64,000 nucleotides of DNA from Mangrovimicrobium sp033283325 (GCA_033283325.1 JAWMQO010000001.1:124001-188000), one strand, 5' to 3'. Shown: positions 8,858 to 18,294, counted from the stretch's first letter. Numbers and translations: made by a program. Notes: generated by a model from the sequence alone, not told the origin.

Positions 8858-11026
8858 TTAGTGAACGATTACCCGCACCCGATCGAGATTGCGGATTACT
8901 CCATAAGGCGTATCCGCATCACCTGATCTTTGGGAAGCACCGCGAAGTGCAACGAAGTAGGTGCCGGGTTCTTCAAAGCGATGGCTTATCGAGATCCTCA
9001 TACTGCGTTTGCCGCTGGGGACCCGGGAGCTTTGCTCGAAGCTTCCGCTGCCGTCGAAATCCCATTGGGCAGCGACGATATCACCGGCGCCGGGCGGTGC
9101 CGAGATACTGCCGCTGAAAGTAAGGGGTTCGCCCACCACGGTCTCGATGCGCTTGCCGCCGCTAACCGTGAGTTCGACTACCGGCTGCAGCCCCTTGCGC
9201 TCATCTGCGTTCCCCGGAACTTCAACCTGGCCGTCGACGATGGTGTAGCTGGTGCTGGCCGGCGGTTCGACGCCGTCCTCCACCCACGCCGCGAGGTCTC
9301 GCAGGGCCTGCTGCAACATGCCCTGGTAGGGCACCACCCGATTCTGGTCTTCCAGATCCGGTTCGTCGCCGTGCAGGGCGTGGTCGGTGTAGTAAAGTCG
9401 GAAGTGTTTATCGCCCTCGCCATTGAAGTGGGTGTTCACCCGCTGGCGGTACCAGTCCGCCTGCCAGGGCATGGCTTCCCGGTCCCACAGGGAGGCGACG
9501 ACAATCATCTTGCCCTCGAAATCCCCGGTCATCTGCGAGCCGGCGGTGGACTGGACGAACAGCGGCCCGATCAGCATGGGACGCTGGGGATAAATGGGCT
9601 TGCCTTCGGCGTCGCGGAACTGGTCCCAGACCGGGAAGTCGGGGCCGGGCACCTGGTGGCGGTGATAGGTCTGGGCGGCCAGGAAGTCCGAGTTGTCCAC
9701 GCGCACTTTGTCACCCTCTTTCAATTTGGCAACGGCCCCGCCGCCACCCAGGCCGAGAATGACGACGTCGTCGATAATATGTGCAAGCGGGAGTTCCTGT
9801 GCCTTCGCCTCGCCGCTTTCGACCACCAGGTCGCCGCCGAGGAAATTCACCTCGGGTGGCGTGCCAGCCAGGCGGAAGCCGACAATCTTCTCGCCTTCGG
9901 CACCACCGGGCACCTGGAAGGCTGTGTCTACACCGCCGCGGTCTGCTTCATTGAAAGGGTTGGTATGCAGTCCTTCGCGCGCTGCCTGCGCTGCACTTAT
10001 GGTCTCCACCACAGTCGTCTCGAACTGGATGCGGTCGCCGTCGAAACTCTCCGGATCGTCGTGGCCGAGATAGCCCGGCTTGGTCCAGAAATCGCTGTAA
10101 TAGCCAGGGTCGGCCATTTTCACGCCCTTGTAGAGCGCCGCGAAACCGTGCACGCCCATGGTGGCGTAGCCGAACCAGGATTCCGGCGGGAAGCCCATGC
10201 GTGTGATTTCACGCAGGGCGTCGGCTTCCTCACTGGTCAGGCCAATATAGGGGTCGCCGCTGCCGCCGGGCTCCACCGCATCGACGATTTGCGGGAACTT
10301 GCCGTCGAGGATGCGCATCGCGTGCATGCGTACCGAGAACATGTTGGGAATCGCCATGGTGGAGCCGATGACATAGGGCACCGCACCGTCCCAGACGCCG
10401 CGAGTATTCTCCATGGAGCCGATGGTACGGAAGCCGCCACCCGAGCCGCCGTAGGGGTAACCGTAGGGGCGTTCAGTCGTGTCGTAGATGGCCTGGGCTA
10501 CGGCTCGCGAGTAGCGAGCCGCCGCGGCGTTTGCGCGGTAGGCGGTTATCGTCGGGTCCATGCGCGTGCCTCCCGGGGCGGAAAAGTCCACCTGGCCACC
10601 GCCATTGGTTTCGACAAAATAAGCCCCGCTGTCGATGGAGAAGCCGATCTTGTTGTATTCCCCAGCGGGCATTTTCGACGCGAGGTTTTCGCTGTCCGGC
10701 ACCGGGGTGATGTGCTGGAAAAAGCGCCCGTCGTATTGGTCCGGTGTTGGGAAATAGTAGGAGAAGCGGGTTTCGGTTCCGCTGAAACCACCGTGAATGT
10801 AGCGGTGGCGCACGGGCTCATCACGCCACTCGTCGGTGTCGATGTAAGGCTGGTTGAAAAGCACATCAGCTGTCGTAGCTTCGGCTGGCATCGCCGGCGC
10901 GGCATCGCCCACCAGGGAGCGGGGTTCCGGCCCTCCTGTGCAGGCGGATAGTGTAAGGAGCAGGGCCAGGATCACTGCGCCTGTCGACTGCTGCACTCTC
11001 CGGGTGTTGTTGCGGGCTTTTTTCAT
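8858..11026 (-). CDS. Secreted lipoprotein with alpha/beta-hydrolase domain and C-terminal PKD-like domain
   Basis: The 722-residue protein begins with a lipoprotein signal (MKKARNN..., hydrophobic core, LSAC with Cys29), so it is probably anchored in a membrane facing the periplasm or outside. The middle resembles the alpha/beta-hydrolase domain family that includes large tannase-like secreted enzymes; a candidate nucleophile is Ser195 in YGGSGGGFR. The last 100 residues (QWDFDGSGSFEQSS, HRFEEPGTYFVALRG) form a PKD-type immunoglobulin fold. Substrate is unknown; an ester of a sugar or aromatic compound is plausible. It is divergent from the TonB receptor at 11374 across a region with a LacI-type operator, suggesting co-regulated uptake and hydrolysis. 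Confidence 0.72.
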   Translation of the reverse strand: MKKARNNTRRVQQSTGAVILALLLTLSACTGGPEPRSLVGDAAPAMPAEATTADVLFNQPYIDTDEWRDEPVRHRYIHGGFSGTETRFSYYFPTPDQYDGRFFQHITPVPDSENLASKMPAGEYNKIGFSIDSGAYFVETNGGGQVDFSAPGGTRMDPTITAYRANAAAARYSRAVAQAIYDTTERPYGYPYGGSGGGFRTIGSMENTRGVWDGAVPYVIGSTMAIPNMFSVRMHAMRILDGKFPQIVDAVEPGGSGDPYIGLTSEEADALREITRMGFPPESWFGYATMGVHGFAALYKGVKMADPGYYSDFWTKPGYLGHDDPESFDGDRIQFETTVVETISAAQAAREGLHTNPFNEADRGGVDTAFQVPGGAEGEKIVGFRLAGTPPEVNFLGGDLVVESGEAKAQELPLAHIIDDVVILGLGGGGAVAKLKEGDKVRVDNSDFLAAQTYHRHQVPGPDFPVWDQFRDAEGKPIYPQRPMLIGPLFVQSTAGSQMTGDFEGKMIVVASLWDREAMPWQADWYRQRVNTHFNGEGDKHFRLYYTDHALHGDEPDLEDQNRVVPYQGMLQQALRDLAAWVEDGVEPPASTSYTIVDGQVEVPGNADERKGLQPVVELTVSGGKRIETVVGEPLTFSGSISAPPGAGDIVAAQWDFDGSGSFEQSSRVPSGKRSMRISISHRFEEPGTYFVALRGASQRSGDADTPYGVIRNLDRVRVIVH

Positions 11027-11373
11027 GCAACCTCCTTTTATGGTTAGCCGTTTTGTTCGCGGGGCTTGGGGCAGGGTAATCCGGCCATTATGGAAACGTT
11101 TACATCCGGACGATAATTAAGTAATGTTAATGCCCGTAGCAAGCCGTTCCCGTCGGAGCGTTATGCGCATGGTGCGCCAGGCAATAAATAATTGGTAAGG
11201 CCAATATCTTTCAAATACAATCCGACGATCTTGCTTGCGAGCAGGCAAGCGCATTTTATAACTCTAAACAGACAAATGTCTTAGGTAATGCAAACCAGTA
11301 GCAGCCGAGCCCGGCTGAACAAGTAGCCCTGAACCGGTCGGACTCCGTCCGGAAAATTATAAGAGGCCTTAAT
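11027..11373. promoter_or_regulatory. Divergent regulatory region between lipoprotein hydrolase and TonB receptor
   Basis: This 347-bp gap holds no gene that I can support. It contains a LacI-type operator at 11091-11104 (listed separately), an inverted repeat ATTGG-N5-CCAAT at 11191-11205, and a second one GCTTGC-N6-GCAAGC at 11233-11250. The AT-rich segment 11185-11225 and the TTATAACTCT-containing stretch near 11255-11270 could hold the receptor promoter, with a long leader before ATG 11374. Confidence 0.45.
11091..11104. promoter_or_regulatory. LacI-family operator-like palindrome
   Basis: TGGAAACGTTTACA is a 14-bp palindrome with the central CG and TG...CA ends typical of LacI/GalR-family operators (cre-type TGNAANCGNTNNCA). 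Only positions 3 and 12 break the symmetry. It lies 65 bp upstream of the minus-strand lipoprotein gene and 270 bp upstream of the receptor. A near copy is at 54832-54845. No LacI-family gene is in this window. Confidence 0.6.
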
Positions 11374-14103
11374 ATGCACACACACCAGTTCCCATATAAG
11401 CCCAATGTCCGCCATTATCCGCTGCGCAAATCAGTCGTCGCCGTCTCCGGTGCGCTGCTCGCAAGTATAGGCAGCTCATCACTCGCGCAGGACAACGCGG
11501 AACGCAGCGCGGTATTGCAGTTGGAAGAGGTCGTCGTCACGGGTACCTTGATCCGGGGCATCGAGCCTACCGGCTCACAGACCATCGGCATCGACGCGGA
11601 CGCAATCATGGAAAGCGGTGCGAGCACCGCGACCGATATCCTGGCGACCTTGCCGCAAGCCACCAACCTGTTCAACGGCAACACCGCGCTCAATCCCGAG
11701 GCCCCCTCGGTTATCACAATCACTCGTCCGAACCTGCGTAACCTGCCCGGGTTCAGCACCTCTACCGGTGGCGCCACCCTGATCCTGGTCGATAGTCACC
11801 GGGTGGTTGGCATGGGTGTACAGCAATCCGCGGTGGACCCCGACCTGATTCCCAGCGCGGTAATCGAACGTGTGGAAGTCATCACCGACGGCGGATCTTC
11901 CCTTTACGGTGCCGACGCCATCGGTGGGGTAATCAACTTCATCACCAAGGATGAGTTCGAGGGTGTGGAAGTCGATGCCGGATACAGTTTTGGTGATGCC
12001 TACTGGAGCTACGACGCCAGTGTGACTGCCGGTACGAGCTGGGAGTCCGGTTCCGGTTACATCGCGCTGTCCTACTCGGATCGCGATGCGATCCTCGGTC
12101 GCGACAGGGACTGGTCCCGGGGAGGCCAGTGGACTGAAAATGGCCTGCAAAATTCCTACACCGAGTGTATTGATCCAGTGGGTACCACCACCACCTATGA
12201 GTCCACGGACTTCGGTGGGCTCATTGCCCCCCTGACGGTGTGGAGTTCCCGCGATAGCCAGACGGTAGGTGAGCCCTGCTGGGATGGCGGGCCGAGTTCA
12301 CTGGTACCGGAGGAGGATCGCACCGGGGTTTTCGCCAGTGTCTCCCAACAACTGGCGGACTATGCCAGCCTAGACTTCAAGGCCTACTACAGCGACCGCA
12401 ATACTAACTGGGACTACTATCCTACCGGCAGTTCAACGTCTTTCGGTCCGGCCCAATTCGAAGTTACCGACGGTCTGCCGCCCGGCGAATTTACTGAAGG
12501 TGGCAGTGTGGGCTTCTCCTACGCGCCGCATTCACTCTACCGGCAGCGCGCACAGACTACCGAAATCGACACCTTCGGGATGACGCCCGAGCTGACGATC
12601 AGCCTGGGCGGAGACTGGCAGATGCGCGCGCTGGTCCACTACAGCCGCAGCGAAAGTTCCTTCGTCGAACCCCAGTCCAACCAGATCGCACTTCAGGAGG
12701 CCATCGCCGCCGGCCTGTTCGACCCGCTGGATGTTGCGGCGGCAGATGACGCTGCGATGGCTGAGATACTCAACTGGGAATACTCCGGAGAGGCCGTGCA
12801 ACAACTGTTCCTCGCCCGGGTAATTGCCGATGGGGCTATCATGGAATTGCCCGCCGGACCGTTCAGCATGGCCATCGGCGCTGAATACCAGGACCAGGAA
12901 GCGCGGCAGCGGGTGGATGAAACCGTTATCGGTGGACTCGGTGCAGAGCCTTACCCCGAAGTGAGCCGCGATGTGAACGCGCTGTTTGCCGAGGTCTCTA
13001 TTCCGATCATCAGCGGCATGACGGGGATAGAGTCCCTCACTCTGTCCGCTTCCGCGCGCTACGACGACTACAGCGACTTCGGCTCCACTACCAATCCCCA
13101 TATTGGCGTGACCTGGGAGCCCGTGGACTGGATCTCTATCTACGGAAACTGGGGGGAGTCCTTCAATGCGCCGACCCTGATGGATGCCCTCGGGGCCAAT
13201 GCAATCCTGTCATATAACACCGCGGTCGTCGGCCTGGTACAGGACGCGGCAGCGGCAGTCGGGGTGACCATCGAGGATGGGCGCGAGGATGTAGTCCAGA
13301 TTACCGGTGCCGACGCGGACCTCGAGCCGCAGACTGCAGACACCTGGGCGGCGGGCTTCGAGATTACACCACCTATCCTCGACGGCCTGACGATCAGTGC
13401 GAACTATTACGAGATCGAGTTCTACGACATTCTCGGCTCCTTCGACCCGCGTACCACCTCCTCGGCGGTCGCATTCCGCGACAAGTACATCTGGAACCCG
13501 GCCCAGGCGGATTTGGATGCGGCGGCGGCGCAAACGGTGAATGGCGCCGACGAACTCGCTGGCCGCCGGCCGGCTGATGTTGCCGCGATCATCGACCGCC
13601 GTACCACCAATACCGACGAGGCCATCCTCAAGGGCATCGACTTCGCCATCAGCTACTACCAGGACACCAGCTTCGGCGCCCTGACTTACCAGCTGGCGGG
13701 TAACCACCAGACGGAATTCGAAATCGCCTCTGGCGGTAATGATTTTGTCGACCAGTTGGATGCCGGCGTCGCCACCACCCTGATGTCAGCTGCGATCGGC
13801 TTGCAGATGGAGCAACTGCGCGCCAAGCTGACCTTCAACTACACCGATGGCTTCGACGTGGATGATGCGGCACAAGTGGATGGCGAACCGCTGCAGGATT
13901 CGGTGGATGAGTACCTGACCACCGACCTCTTCGTGGGCTATGACTTCGCCGGTGAAGGCTTTACAGAAGGCCTCTCGGTCCGTTTCCTGGCGGAGAACCT
14001 GTTCGACGAGGATCCGCCGATCTACCGCCGTAACGATATTCCATCCTACAGTGGATTTACCCGGGGGCAGGTCTTCACTTTCGGTGTGACCAAGCGCTTC
14101 TAG
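11374..14103 (+). CDS. TonB-dependent outer-membrane receptor (first of two paralogues)
   Basis: The 909-residue protein has a cleavable signal peptide ending near SSLAQD, a plug domain beginning LEEVVVTGTLIRGIEPTGSQ with RVEVITDGGSSLYGADAIGGVINFIT, and a C-terminal beta barrel finishing in an aromatic residue (FGVTKRF). Such receptors import bulky ligands through the outer membrane using TonB energy; the ligand is not known. It is a clear paralogue of the receptor at 36971: both share the plug wording, the YDDYSDFG and WGESFNAPTL barrel segments and the C-terminal FDEDPP-YRR motif. A good terminator follows at 14141. Confidence 0.93.
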   Translation: MHTHQFPYKPNVRHYPLRKSVVAVSGALLASIGSSSLAQDNAERSAVLQLEEVVVTGTLIRGIEPTGSQTIGIDADAIMESGASTATDILATLPQATNLFNGNTALNPEAPSVITITRPNLRNLPGFSTSTGGATLILVDSHRVVGMGVQQSAVDPDLIPSAVIERVEVITDGGSSLYGADAIGGVINFITKDEFEGVEVDAGYSFGDAYWSYDASVTAGTSWESGSGYIALSYSDRDAILGRDRDWSRGGQWTENGLQNSYTECIDPVGTTTTYESTDFGGLIAPLTVWSSRDSQTVGEPCWDGGPSSLVPEEDRTGVFASVSQQLADYASLDFKAYYSDRNTNWDYYPTGSSTSFGPAQFEVTDGLPPGEFTEGGSVGFSYAPHSLYRQRAQTTEIDTFGMTPELTISLGGDWQMRALVHYSRSESSFVEPQSNQIALQEAIAAGLFDPLDVAAADDAAMAEILNWEYSGEAVQQLFLARVIADGAIMELPAGPFSMAIGAEYQDQEARQRVDETVIGGLGAEPYPEVSRDVNALFAEVSIPIISGMTGIESLTLSASARYDDYSDFGSTTNPHIGVTWEPVDWISIYGNWGESFNAPTLMDALGANAILSYNTAVVGLVQDAAAAVGVTIEDGREDVVQITGADADLEPQTADTWAAGFEITPPILDGLTISANYYEIEFYDILGSFDPRTTSSAVAFRDKYIWNPAQADLDAAAAQTVNGADELAGRRPADVAAIIDRRTTNTDEAILKGIDFAISYYQDTSFGALTYQLAGNHQTEFEIASGGNDFVDQLDAGVATTLMSAAIGLQMEQLRAKLTFNYTDGFDVDDAAQVDGEPLQDSVDEYLTTDLFVGYDFAGEGFTEGLSVRFLAENLFDEDPPIYRRNDIPSYSGFTRGQVFTFGVTKRF

Positions 14104-14140
14104 AAAGTGCAGCCGGGGCTTTTCAGCTCCCGGTCCGCTT

Positions 14141-14171
14141 AAGCCCGCCTGTTCGCAAGCGGGCTTTTTTT
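14141..14171 (+). terminator. Rho-independent terminator after the TonB receptor
   Basis: AAGCCCGC (14141-14148) pairs perfectly with GCGGGCTT (14159-14166) across a 10-base loop, and a T-run extends to 14171. It closes the TonB receptor transcript 38 bp after its stop. Confidence 0.9.
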
Positions 14172-14342
14172 CGCGTAACTATTCGCTGTCAGCTTCGACA
14201 AAGCGCGGACGATCCCTGCAGCACTGGTCAAAGTATCGTCGAGGGCGGGTGTTGAAGGTTTTCGGAGGAGGCCGGAATCGAGAATTGGCGTTGCGACGGA
14301 CTGTCCAGTTACACTAGCCGTTTAATTGTCGGGGAAATGTTA

Positions 14343-14921
14343 ATGGCCTCAACCAGGCGAATGGGCTCCATCGAATCCGAGATGGGGGAGGGCATGCTCA
14401 ATGCGGCCGAAGATATACTCAAGGACGAGGGCTACGCGGCGCTGACTTCCAGGCGGGTGGCGGAGTATCTCGGCGTCAAACAGCGCCTCGTCTACTATTA
14501 TTTCCGGACCATGGATGACCTGGTGCAGGCCACGTTCCGCCGGCTGTCTGTCCGCGAACTGGCGCGTTTGAAGGATGCGCTGGCCTCAGAGAGACCCCTG
14601 CACGAAGTCTGGGATATTTGCATCAATACCAGTGACGCGCGCCTCATTTCCGAGTTTATGGCACTCGCCAACCGCAATGAGGGCGTCCGCGAAGAGGTCA
14701 TCAATTTCATCGAGGAATCGCGCAAGATCCAGGTCAATGCCCTGCGCAAGGCCATGGTGAAGAATGGTACCCTTAATCAGGGATTGTCTCCGGATGTCAT
14801 CGCCTTCCTGGGAACCAGCCTGGCACTCGCACTCAATCGCGAGTCCTCACTCGGTGTAACCAAGGGACACCGGGCGGTGAGAAAAACCATCAAGGAGTTT
14901 TTCGACGAACTGGAAGCGTGA
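14343..14921 (+). CDS. TetR-family transcriptional regulator
   Basis: The 192-residue protein carries an N-terminal TetR helix-turn-helix (LNAAEDILKDEGYAALTSRRVAEYLGVKQRLVYYYF) and a ligand domain with MALANRNEGVREEV. ATG 14343 has GGGGAAA at a proper distance; ATG 14337 is directly next to it and less likely. The ligand domain is shared with the TetR at 32446 (MALANHNDAVRAEI, then LSP..., LG[VI]T.GH), so the two are paralogues that bracket the catabolic island. It stands alone between two terminators. It may control the operon starting at 15195, or the six-copy motif described elsewhere (inference). Confidence 0.88.
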   Translation: MASTRRMGSIESEMGEGMLNAAEDILKDEGYAALTSRRVAEYLGVKQRLVYYYFRTMDDLVQATFRRLSVRELARLKDALASERPLHEVWDICINTSDARLISEFMALANRNEGVREEVINFIEESRKIQVNALRKAMVKNGTLNQGLSPDVIAFLGTSLALALNRESSLGVTKGHRAVRKTIKEFFDELEA

Positions 14922-14949
14922 TTACTCAATTACCGGAAGTGAAATTCTA

Positions 14950-14975
14950 AAGGGCTGCTAACGCAGCCCTTTTTT
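14950..14975 (+). terminator. Rho-independent terminator after the TetR gene
   Basis: AAGGGCTGC (14950-14958) pairs perfectly with GCAGCCCTT (14963-14971) around the loop TAAC, followed by a run of T to 14975. It lies 28 bp after the TetR stop. Confidence 0.93.
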
Positions 14976-15062
14976 GTTAAACCAAAACCTAATCCACGGA
15001 AACTGCCGCAATCTTGAGACAGCCCGCAGCATGATAGAAATGTAGCGGGCAGGAAGCCCCGC

Positions 15063-15089
15063 TTGACAGTTTCCGAGTCTTGCTGTCAA
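15063..15089. promoter_or_regulatory. Inverted repeat TTGACAG-N13-CTGTCAA upstream of the lactonase operon
   Basis: A perfect 7-bp inverted repeat is present; its left arm contains a consensus -35 hexamer, TTGACA at 15063-15068. The region is 106-132 bp upstream of the first gene of the 15195-20633 operon and overlaps the motif copy at 15082. A promoter controlled by a repressor is plausible, but no good -10 hexamer is seen at the usual spacing. Confidence 0.45.
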
Positions 15090-15101
15090 ACTGACGAACA
15101 T
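15082..15101 (+). promoter_or_regulatory. Copy A of the six-copy operator-like motif
   Basis: GCT-N7-CTGACGAA-C-AT matches the shared motif GCTAAYA-N3-TGACGAA-N-AT found upstream of five other sites in this window. This copy is the most divergent in its left half (GTCA instead of AAYA) but perfect in TGACGAA-N-AT. It lies 93 bp upstream of the lactonase start. Confidence 0.5.
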
Positions 15102-15194
15102 CTGTCTCAGCCCCGATTCGAGACTAATTCTAATCAAGGCTCCCGCAAGCAATTCCAGTCAACCTGGAGATAGAACGGGAGTATCGGAGGCACC

Positions 15195-16091
15195 ATGAAT
15201 CAACTGGCAGTTGGTGAATTCCAGCAGCTTGCCGCGGGTATCTATCTCGAGGGCCTCGCCGTCGACCAGCAGCGCGATATGGTCTGGTACAGCGACGTCG
15301 TCGGGGGTGGCCTGCACAGCGTATCGCCCGATGGCAGTATCGAAACCTTCAACCCGGGGCGGATGTGGACCGGTGGGGTGATGATGAACCATGACGGTTC
15401 GGTTCTGTCATCCGGCCAGGGCGGCATCATGTGGAACAATCCCGATAGCGGCAAGTCGGGATGGCTGGTCAGCGAGATCGACGGCAAGCCCATCAACGGG
15501 ATCAACGAAATGATGCCCGACGGTACCGGCGGAATCTTCTTCGGCACCGTGGATATCGAGATGGTGATCGAGGGTGCGACGCCGCGCCCGACCAGCCTTT
15601 ACCGCCTGACTGCCGATCGCGAGCTTATCCTGCTCGAGGAAGGGATCGGCTTCACCAACGGCATCATGTACGACGCCTCGCGCGGAGTCTTCTACTGCAA
15701 CGACACTTTCAACCGGACCTGGGCATTTGATGTTGCCGGGGACCTGACCCTCAGCAACAAGCGCCCGTTCTTCGAACGTGAAGATGTCGATGGTATGGCG
15801 CTGGACGCTGAGGGCAATATCTGGATTACCGGATTCACCAACGGCGTGCTGACCGTGGTGCGTCCCGACGGCTCGCTGTTGCCCGCAGTCGAGACCCCGG
15901 GGGAAGCGATCACCCAGGTGCGCTTCGGCGGCAGTGATGGTCGTGACTTCTATATCAACTGCGTACCGATAGATGGTGGTGAGAGCCTGAAAGACGGCAA
16001 GGAACTCACCGAGCATCGCTCATTTCTATACCGCGGGCGCTCCGCGGTACCGGGCAGGGTCATGGAGCCGGCTCGATTCACTCTCGACTGA
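15195..16091 (+). CDS. SMP-30/gluconolactonase/LRE-like protein, probable lactone hydrolase
   Basis: The 298-residue protein has the six-bladed propeller features of the SMP-30/gluconolactonase family: EGLAVDQQRDMVWYSDVVGGGLHSV at the N-terminus, then INGINEMMPDGTGGIFFGTVD, GFTNGIMYDASRGVFYCND and DVDGMALDAEGNIWITG, which carry the metal-binding Glu, Asn and Asp residues. Family members hydrolyse lactones with a divalent metal. ATG 15195 has GGAGG a few bases upstream. As first gene of an operon with a Rieske oxygenase, two SDRs and an LLM monooxygenase, it may open a lactone formed by Baeyer-Villiger oxidation (inference). Confidence 0.85.
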   Translation: MNQLAVGEFQQLAAGIYLEGLAVDQQRDMVWYSDVVGGGLHSVSPDGSIETFNPGRMWTGGVMMNHDGSVLSSGQGGIMWNNPDSGKSGWLVSEIDGKPINGINEMMPDGTGGIFFGTVDIEMVIEGATPRPTSLYRLTADRELILLEEGIGFTNGIMYDASRGVFYCNDTFNRTWAFDVAGDLTLSNKRPFFEREDVDGMALDAEGNIWITGFTNGVLTVVRPDGSLLPAVETPGEAITQVRFGGSDGRDFYINCVPIDGGESLKDGKELTEHRSFLYRGRSAVPGRVMEPARFTLD

Positions 16092-16115
16092 TAGCAAAAG
16101 CCGGAGGATTACATC

Positions 16116-17429
16116 ATGTCTGCACGCGAAGTGCCGCTGGAAGAAGTGCCCGTACGTATTCCTGTCGAGGCTTATGTGTCGGAGGAGTACGCGCGAGCGG
16201 AGAATGAGAAACTCTGGGGCAAGGTCTGGCAGATCGCCTGTCGTGAGGAAGAGATTCCGAAGGTGGGCGATTATGTCACCTACGACATCCTCGACGAATC
16301 CATCATCGTGGTGCGCAGCGATCCGGAAACCATTTCAGCCTTCTACAACGTCTGCCAGCACCGCGGGCGCCGCCTCACCAAGGGTTGCGGCAGGACCAAA
16401 CAGTTCTTTTGCCGTTTCCACGGCTGGCGCTGGAACCTCGACGGCGAGAGCAGCTACGTGCTCGACCGCGAGGACTGGTGCGAGGCACTGGATGCCGAGA
16501 ATACCCGTTTGCCCCGTGTGCAGGTGGATACCTGGGGAGGCTGGGTCTGGGTCAACATGGATCCGGACTGCGAACCCCTGCAGGAATACCTCAATCCTGT
16601 TTCGCCAATGCTTGACGCCTTCGAGTTCGAGAAAATGCGCTATCGCTGGCGGCAGTGGCTGTATTTTCCCTGTAACTGGAAAACGGCCCTGGAGTCCTTT
16701 ATCGAGAGCTTCCATGTCGACGCTACCCATCCCCAGCTGGGGCAGTGGGGCACCAATCGCTGGTGGTGCCGCACGGGCGGCAAGCATGCCTGGCACGGTA
16801 TTGGTGCGCCCCGGGGGGATGCCGGGAATCTTGATCCGCGAGTCACCATGTACGAATTGTTCAGGGAGCTCTGGGACACCGTAGGCACCACTACGGAGAC
16901 CCTGGTATCGGCCGCCTCCAGGGCAAAAGATGAGTTGCCTGAGGGGGCGGGCCCTGAGGAGGTGGCGGGCTTTGTCATGCAGAGCGCGGCGATGGCCGAT
17001 GCGGAACGCGGCGTGTTCTGGCCACAAATAAGCCCCGAGCATTTCGTCGAGTGCGGCCTGGATTGGCACGTATTCCCCAATTCAGCGATCCTCCCCGGAA
17101 TGACCTACGCCTTGTGTTACCGCGCGCGGCCGAACGGCTACGACCCCAACAGCTGTATTTTTGAGGTCTATATCATTGAGCGCTACCCGGAGGGTGAGGC
17201 GCCGGAAACCGAGTGGGTCTACGAGCCCGATCCCAGCGAGGAAAAGTGGCGCAAAATCCTGAGCCAGGATTTCCAGAACATGCCCGAAATCCAGAAAGGC
17301 ATTAAATCCCGAGGCTTCCAGGGGCCGCGGCCGAGCCCGGTGCAGGAAGTGCCGGTGATCCATTTTCACCGCACCCTGGCCCAGTACATGGGTAGCGGAG
17401 CGCCCGAGGACATCCTGGCGCGAGACTAG
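16116..17429 (+). CDS. Rieske non-haem iron oxygenase, alpha (catalytic) subunit
   Basis: The 437-residue protein has an N-terminal Rieske [2Fe-2S] domain with Cys80-x-His82 and Cys99-x2-His102 ligands, followed by the catalytic domain with the mononuclear iron His200 and His205 in ESFIESFHVDATHPQ. It would hydroxylate an aromatic or alicyclic ring with O2. No reductase or ferredoxin partner and no beta subunit is encoded nearby, so it either borrows electron carriers from elsewhere or belongs to the single-component alpha-3 type (terpene, steroid or carnitine-like substrates). It lies 24 bp after the lactonase, inside the same operon. Confidence 0.93.
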   Translation: MSAREVPLEEVPVRIPVEAYVSEEYARAENEKLWGKVWQIACREEEIPKVGDYVTYDILDESIIVVRSDPETISAFYNVCQHRGRRLTKGCGRTKQFFCRFHGWRWNLDGESSYVLDREDWCEALDAENTRLPRVQVDTWGGWVWVNMDPDCEPLQEYLNPVSPMLDAFEFEKMRYRWRQWLYFPCNWKTALESFIESFHVDATHPQLGQWGTNRWWCRTGGKHAWHGIGAPRGDAGNLDPRVTMYELFRELWDTVGTTTETLVSAASRAKDELPEGAGPEEVAGFVMQSAAMADAERGVFWPQISPEHFVECGLDWHVFPNSAILPGMTYALCYRARPNGYDPNSCIFEVYIIERYPEGEAPETEWVYEPDPSEEKWRKILSQDFQNMPEIQKGIKSRGFQGPRPSPVQEVPVIHFHRTLAQYMGSGAPEDILARD

Positions 17430-17492
17430 CGCTCCCGTGTCAGTCGCGGCTACGAAGCACAATTCAATACTGATAAGTGAGGAAGGTTCATC

Positions 17493-18260
17493 ATGACTAA
17501 ATCCCTAAACCGCCTGGAAGGCAAAGTTGCCATCATTACCGGCGCTGGCCAGGGTATCGGTGCGGCGATTGCCGAAGCTTACGCTGCTGAGGGCGCCAGG
17601 GTCATTCTCACGGGGCGGACTTTCAGCAAGGTCGAGGAAATCGCCGGGAAGATCAAGGCTGCCGGGGGCGAAGCCCTGCCGCTGCAGGCGATCGCCGGAG
17701 AAAAGCCTGATTCCGAAAAAACGGTTGATCTGGCAATTTCGCAATGGGGCAGGGTGGATATCCTGGTCAACAACGCGCACTCCTTTACAGACTATCTTCC
17801 CTTGGCGGAAGCCAACATGGAGGAAAACTGCAAGGTCGATTTCCAGTCCGCCTTCTTCGGCTCCCTGCAACTCATGCAACTGTGCTATCCGCACATGGTG
17901 AAGCAGGGTGGGGGCTCGATCATCAACATGGGTTCGAGTTTCGGGATTCGCTGTGAACCGGGTTTCCTGGCCTATGCCGCGAGCAAGGAAGCGATTCGGG
18001 CACTGACAAAGACAGGTGCCCGGGAGTGGGGCAAGGATAATATCAGGGTGAACACCATCCTGCCTTCCGCGCTGTCGCCCAAGGCGAAATGGTATCTCGA
18101 GGACAGCGGAACCTACGAGCAGGAACTGGCCAAGGTTGCGATGGGCTTCTTCGGTGCCCCCGAGGACATCGCGCCCACCGCCATCTTCCTTGCCAGCGAT
18201 GAGTCCAACTTCGTCACCGGGCAAACCATTTGCGCCGAGGGCGGTGCAACCATGCTCTAG
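17493..18260 (+). CDS. Short-chain dehydrogenase/reductase
   Basis: The 255-residue classical SDR has the cofactor loop TGAGQGIG (16-23), NNAH (93-96, in place of NNAG), catalytic Ser148/149, Tyr161 and Lys165 (AYAASK). It would interconvert an alcohol and a ketone with NAD(P). It sits between the Rieske oxygenase and a second SDR, fitting oxidation of a newly introduced hydroxyl group. Substrate cannot be read from the sequence. Confidence 0.9.
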   Translation: MTKSLNRLEGKVAIITGAGQGIGAAIAEAYAAEGARVILTGRTFSKVEEIAGKIKAAGGEALPLQAIAGEKPDSEKTVDLAISQWGRVDILVNNAHSFTDYLPLAEANMEENCKVDFQSAFFGSLQLMQLCYPHMVKQGGGSIINMGSSFGIRCEPGFLAYAASKEAIRALTKTGAREWGKDNIRVNTILPSALSPKAKWYLEDSGTYEQELAKVAMGFFGAPEDIAPTAIFLASDESNFVTGQTICAEGGATML

Positions 18261-18294
18261 AGTGGTTCGTTTTCGAGAAGCTTGAGGATTTAAT

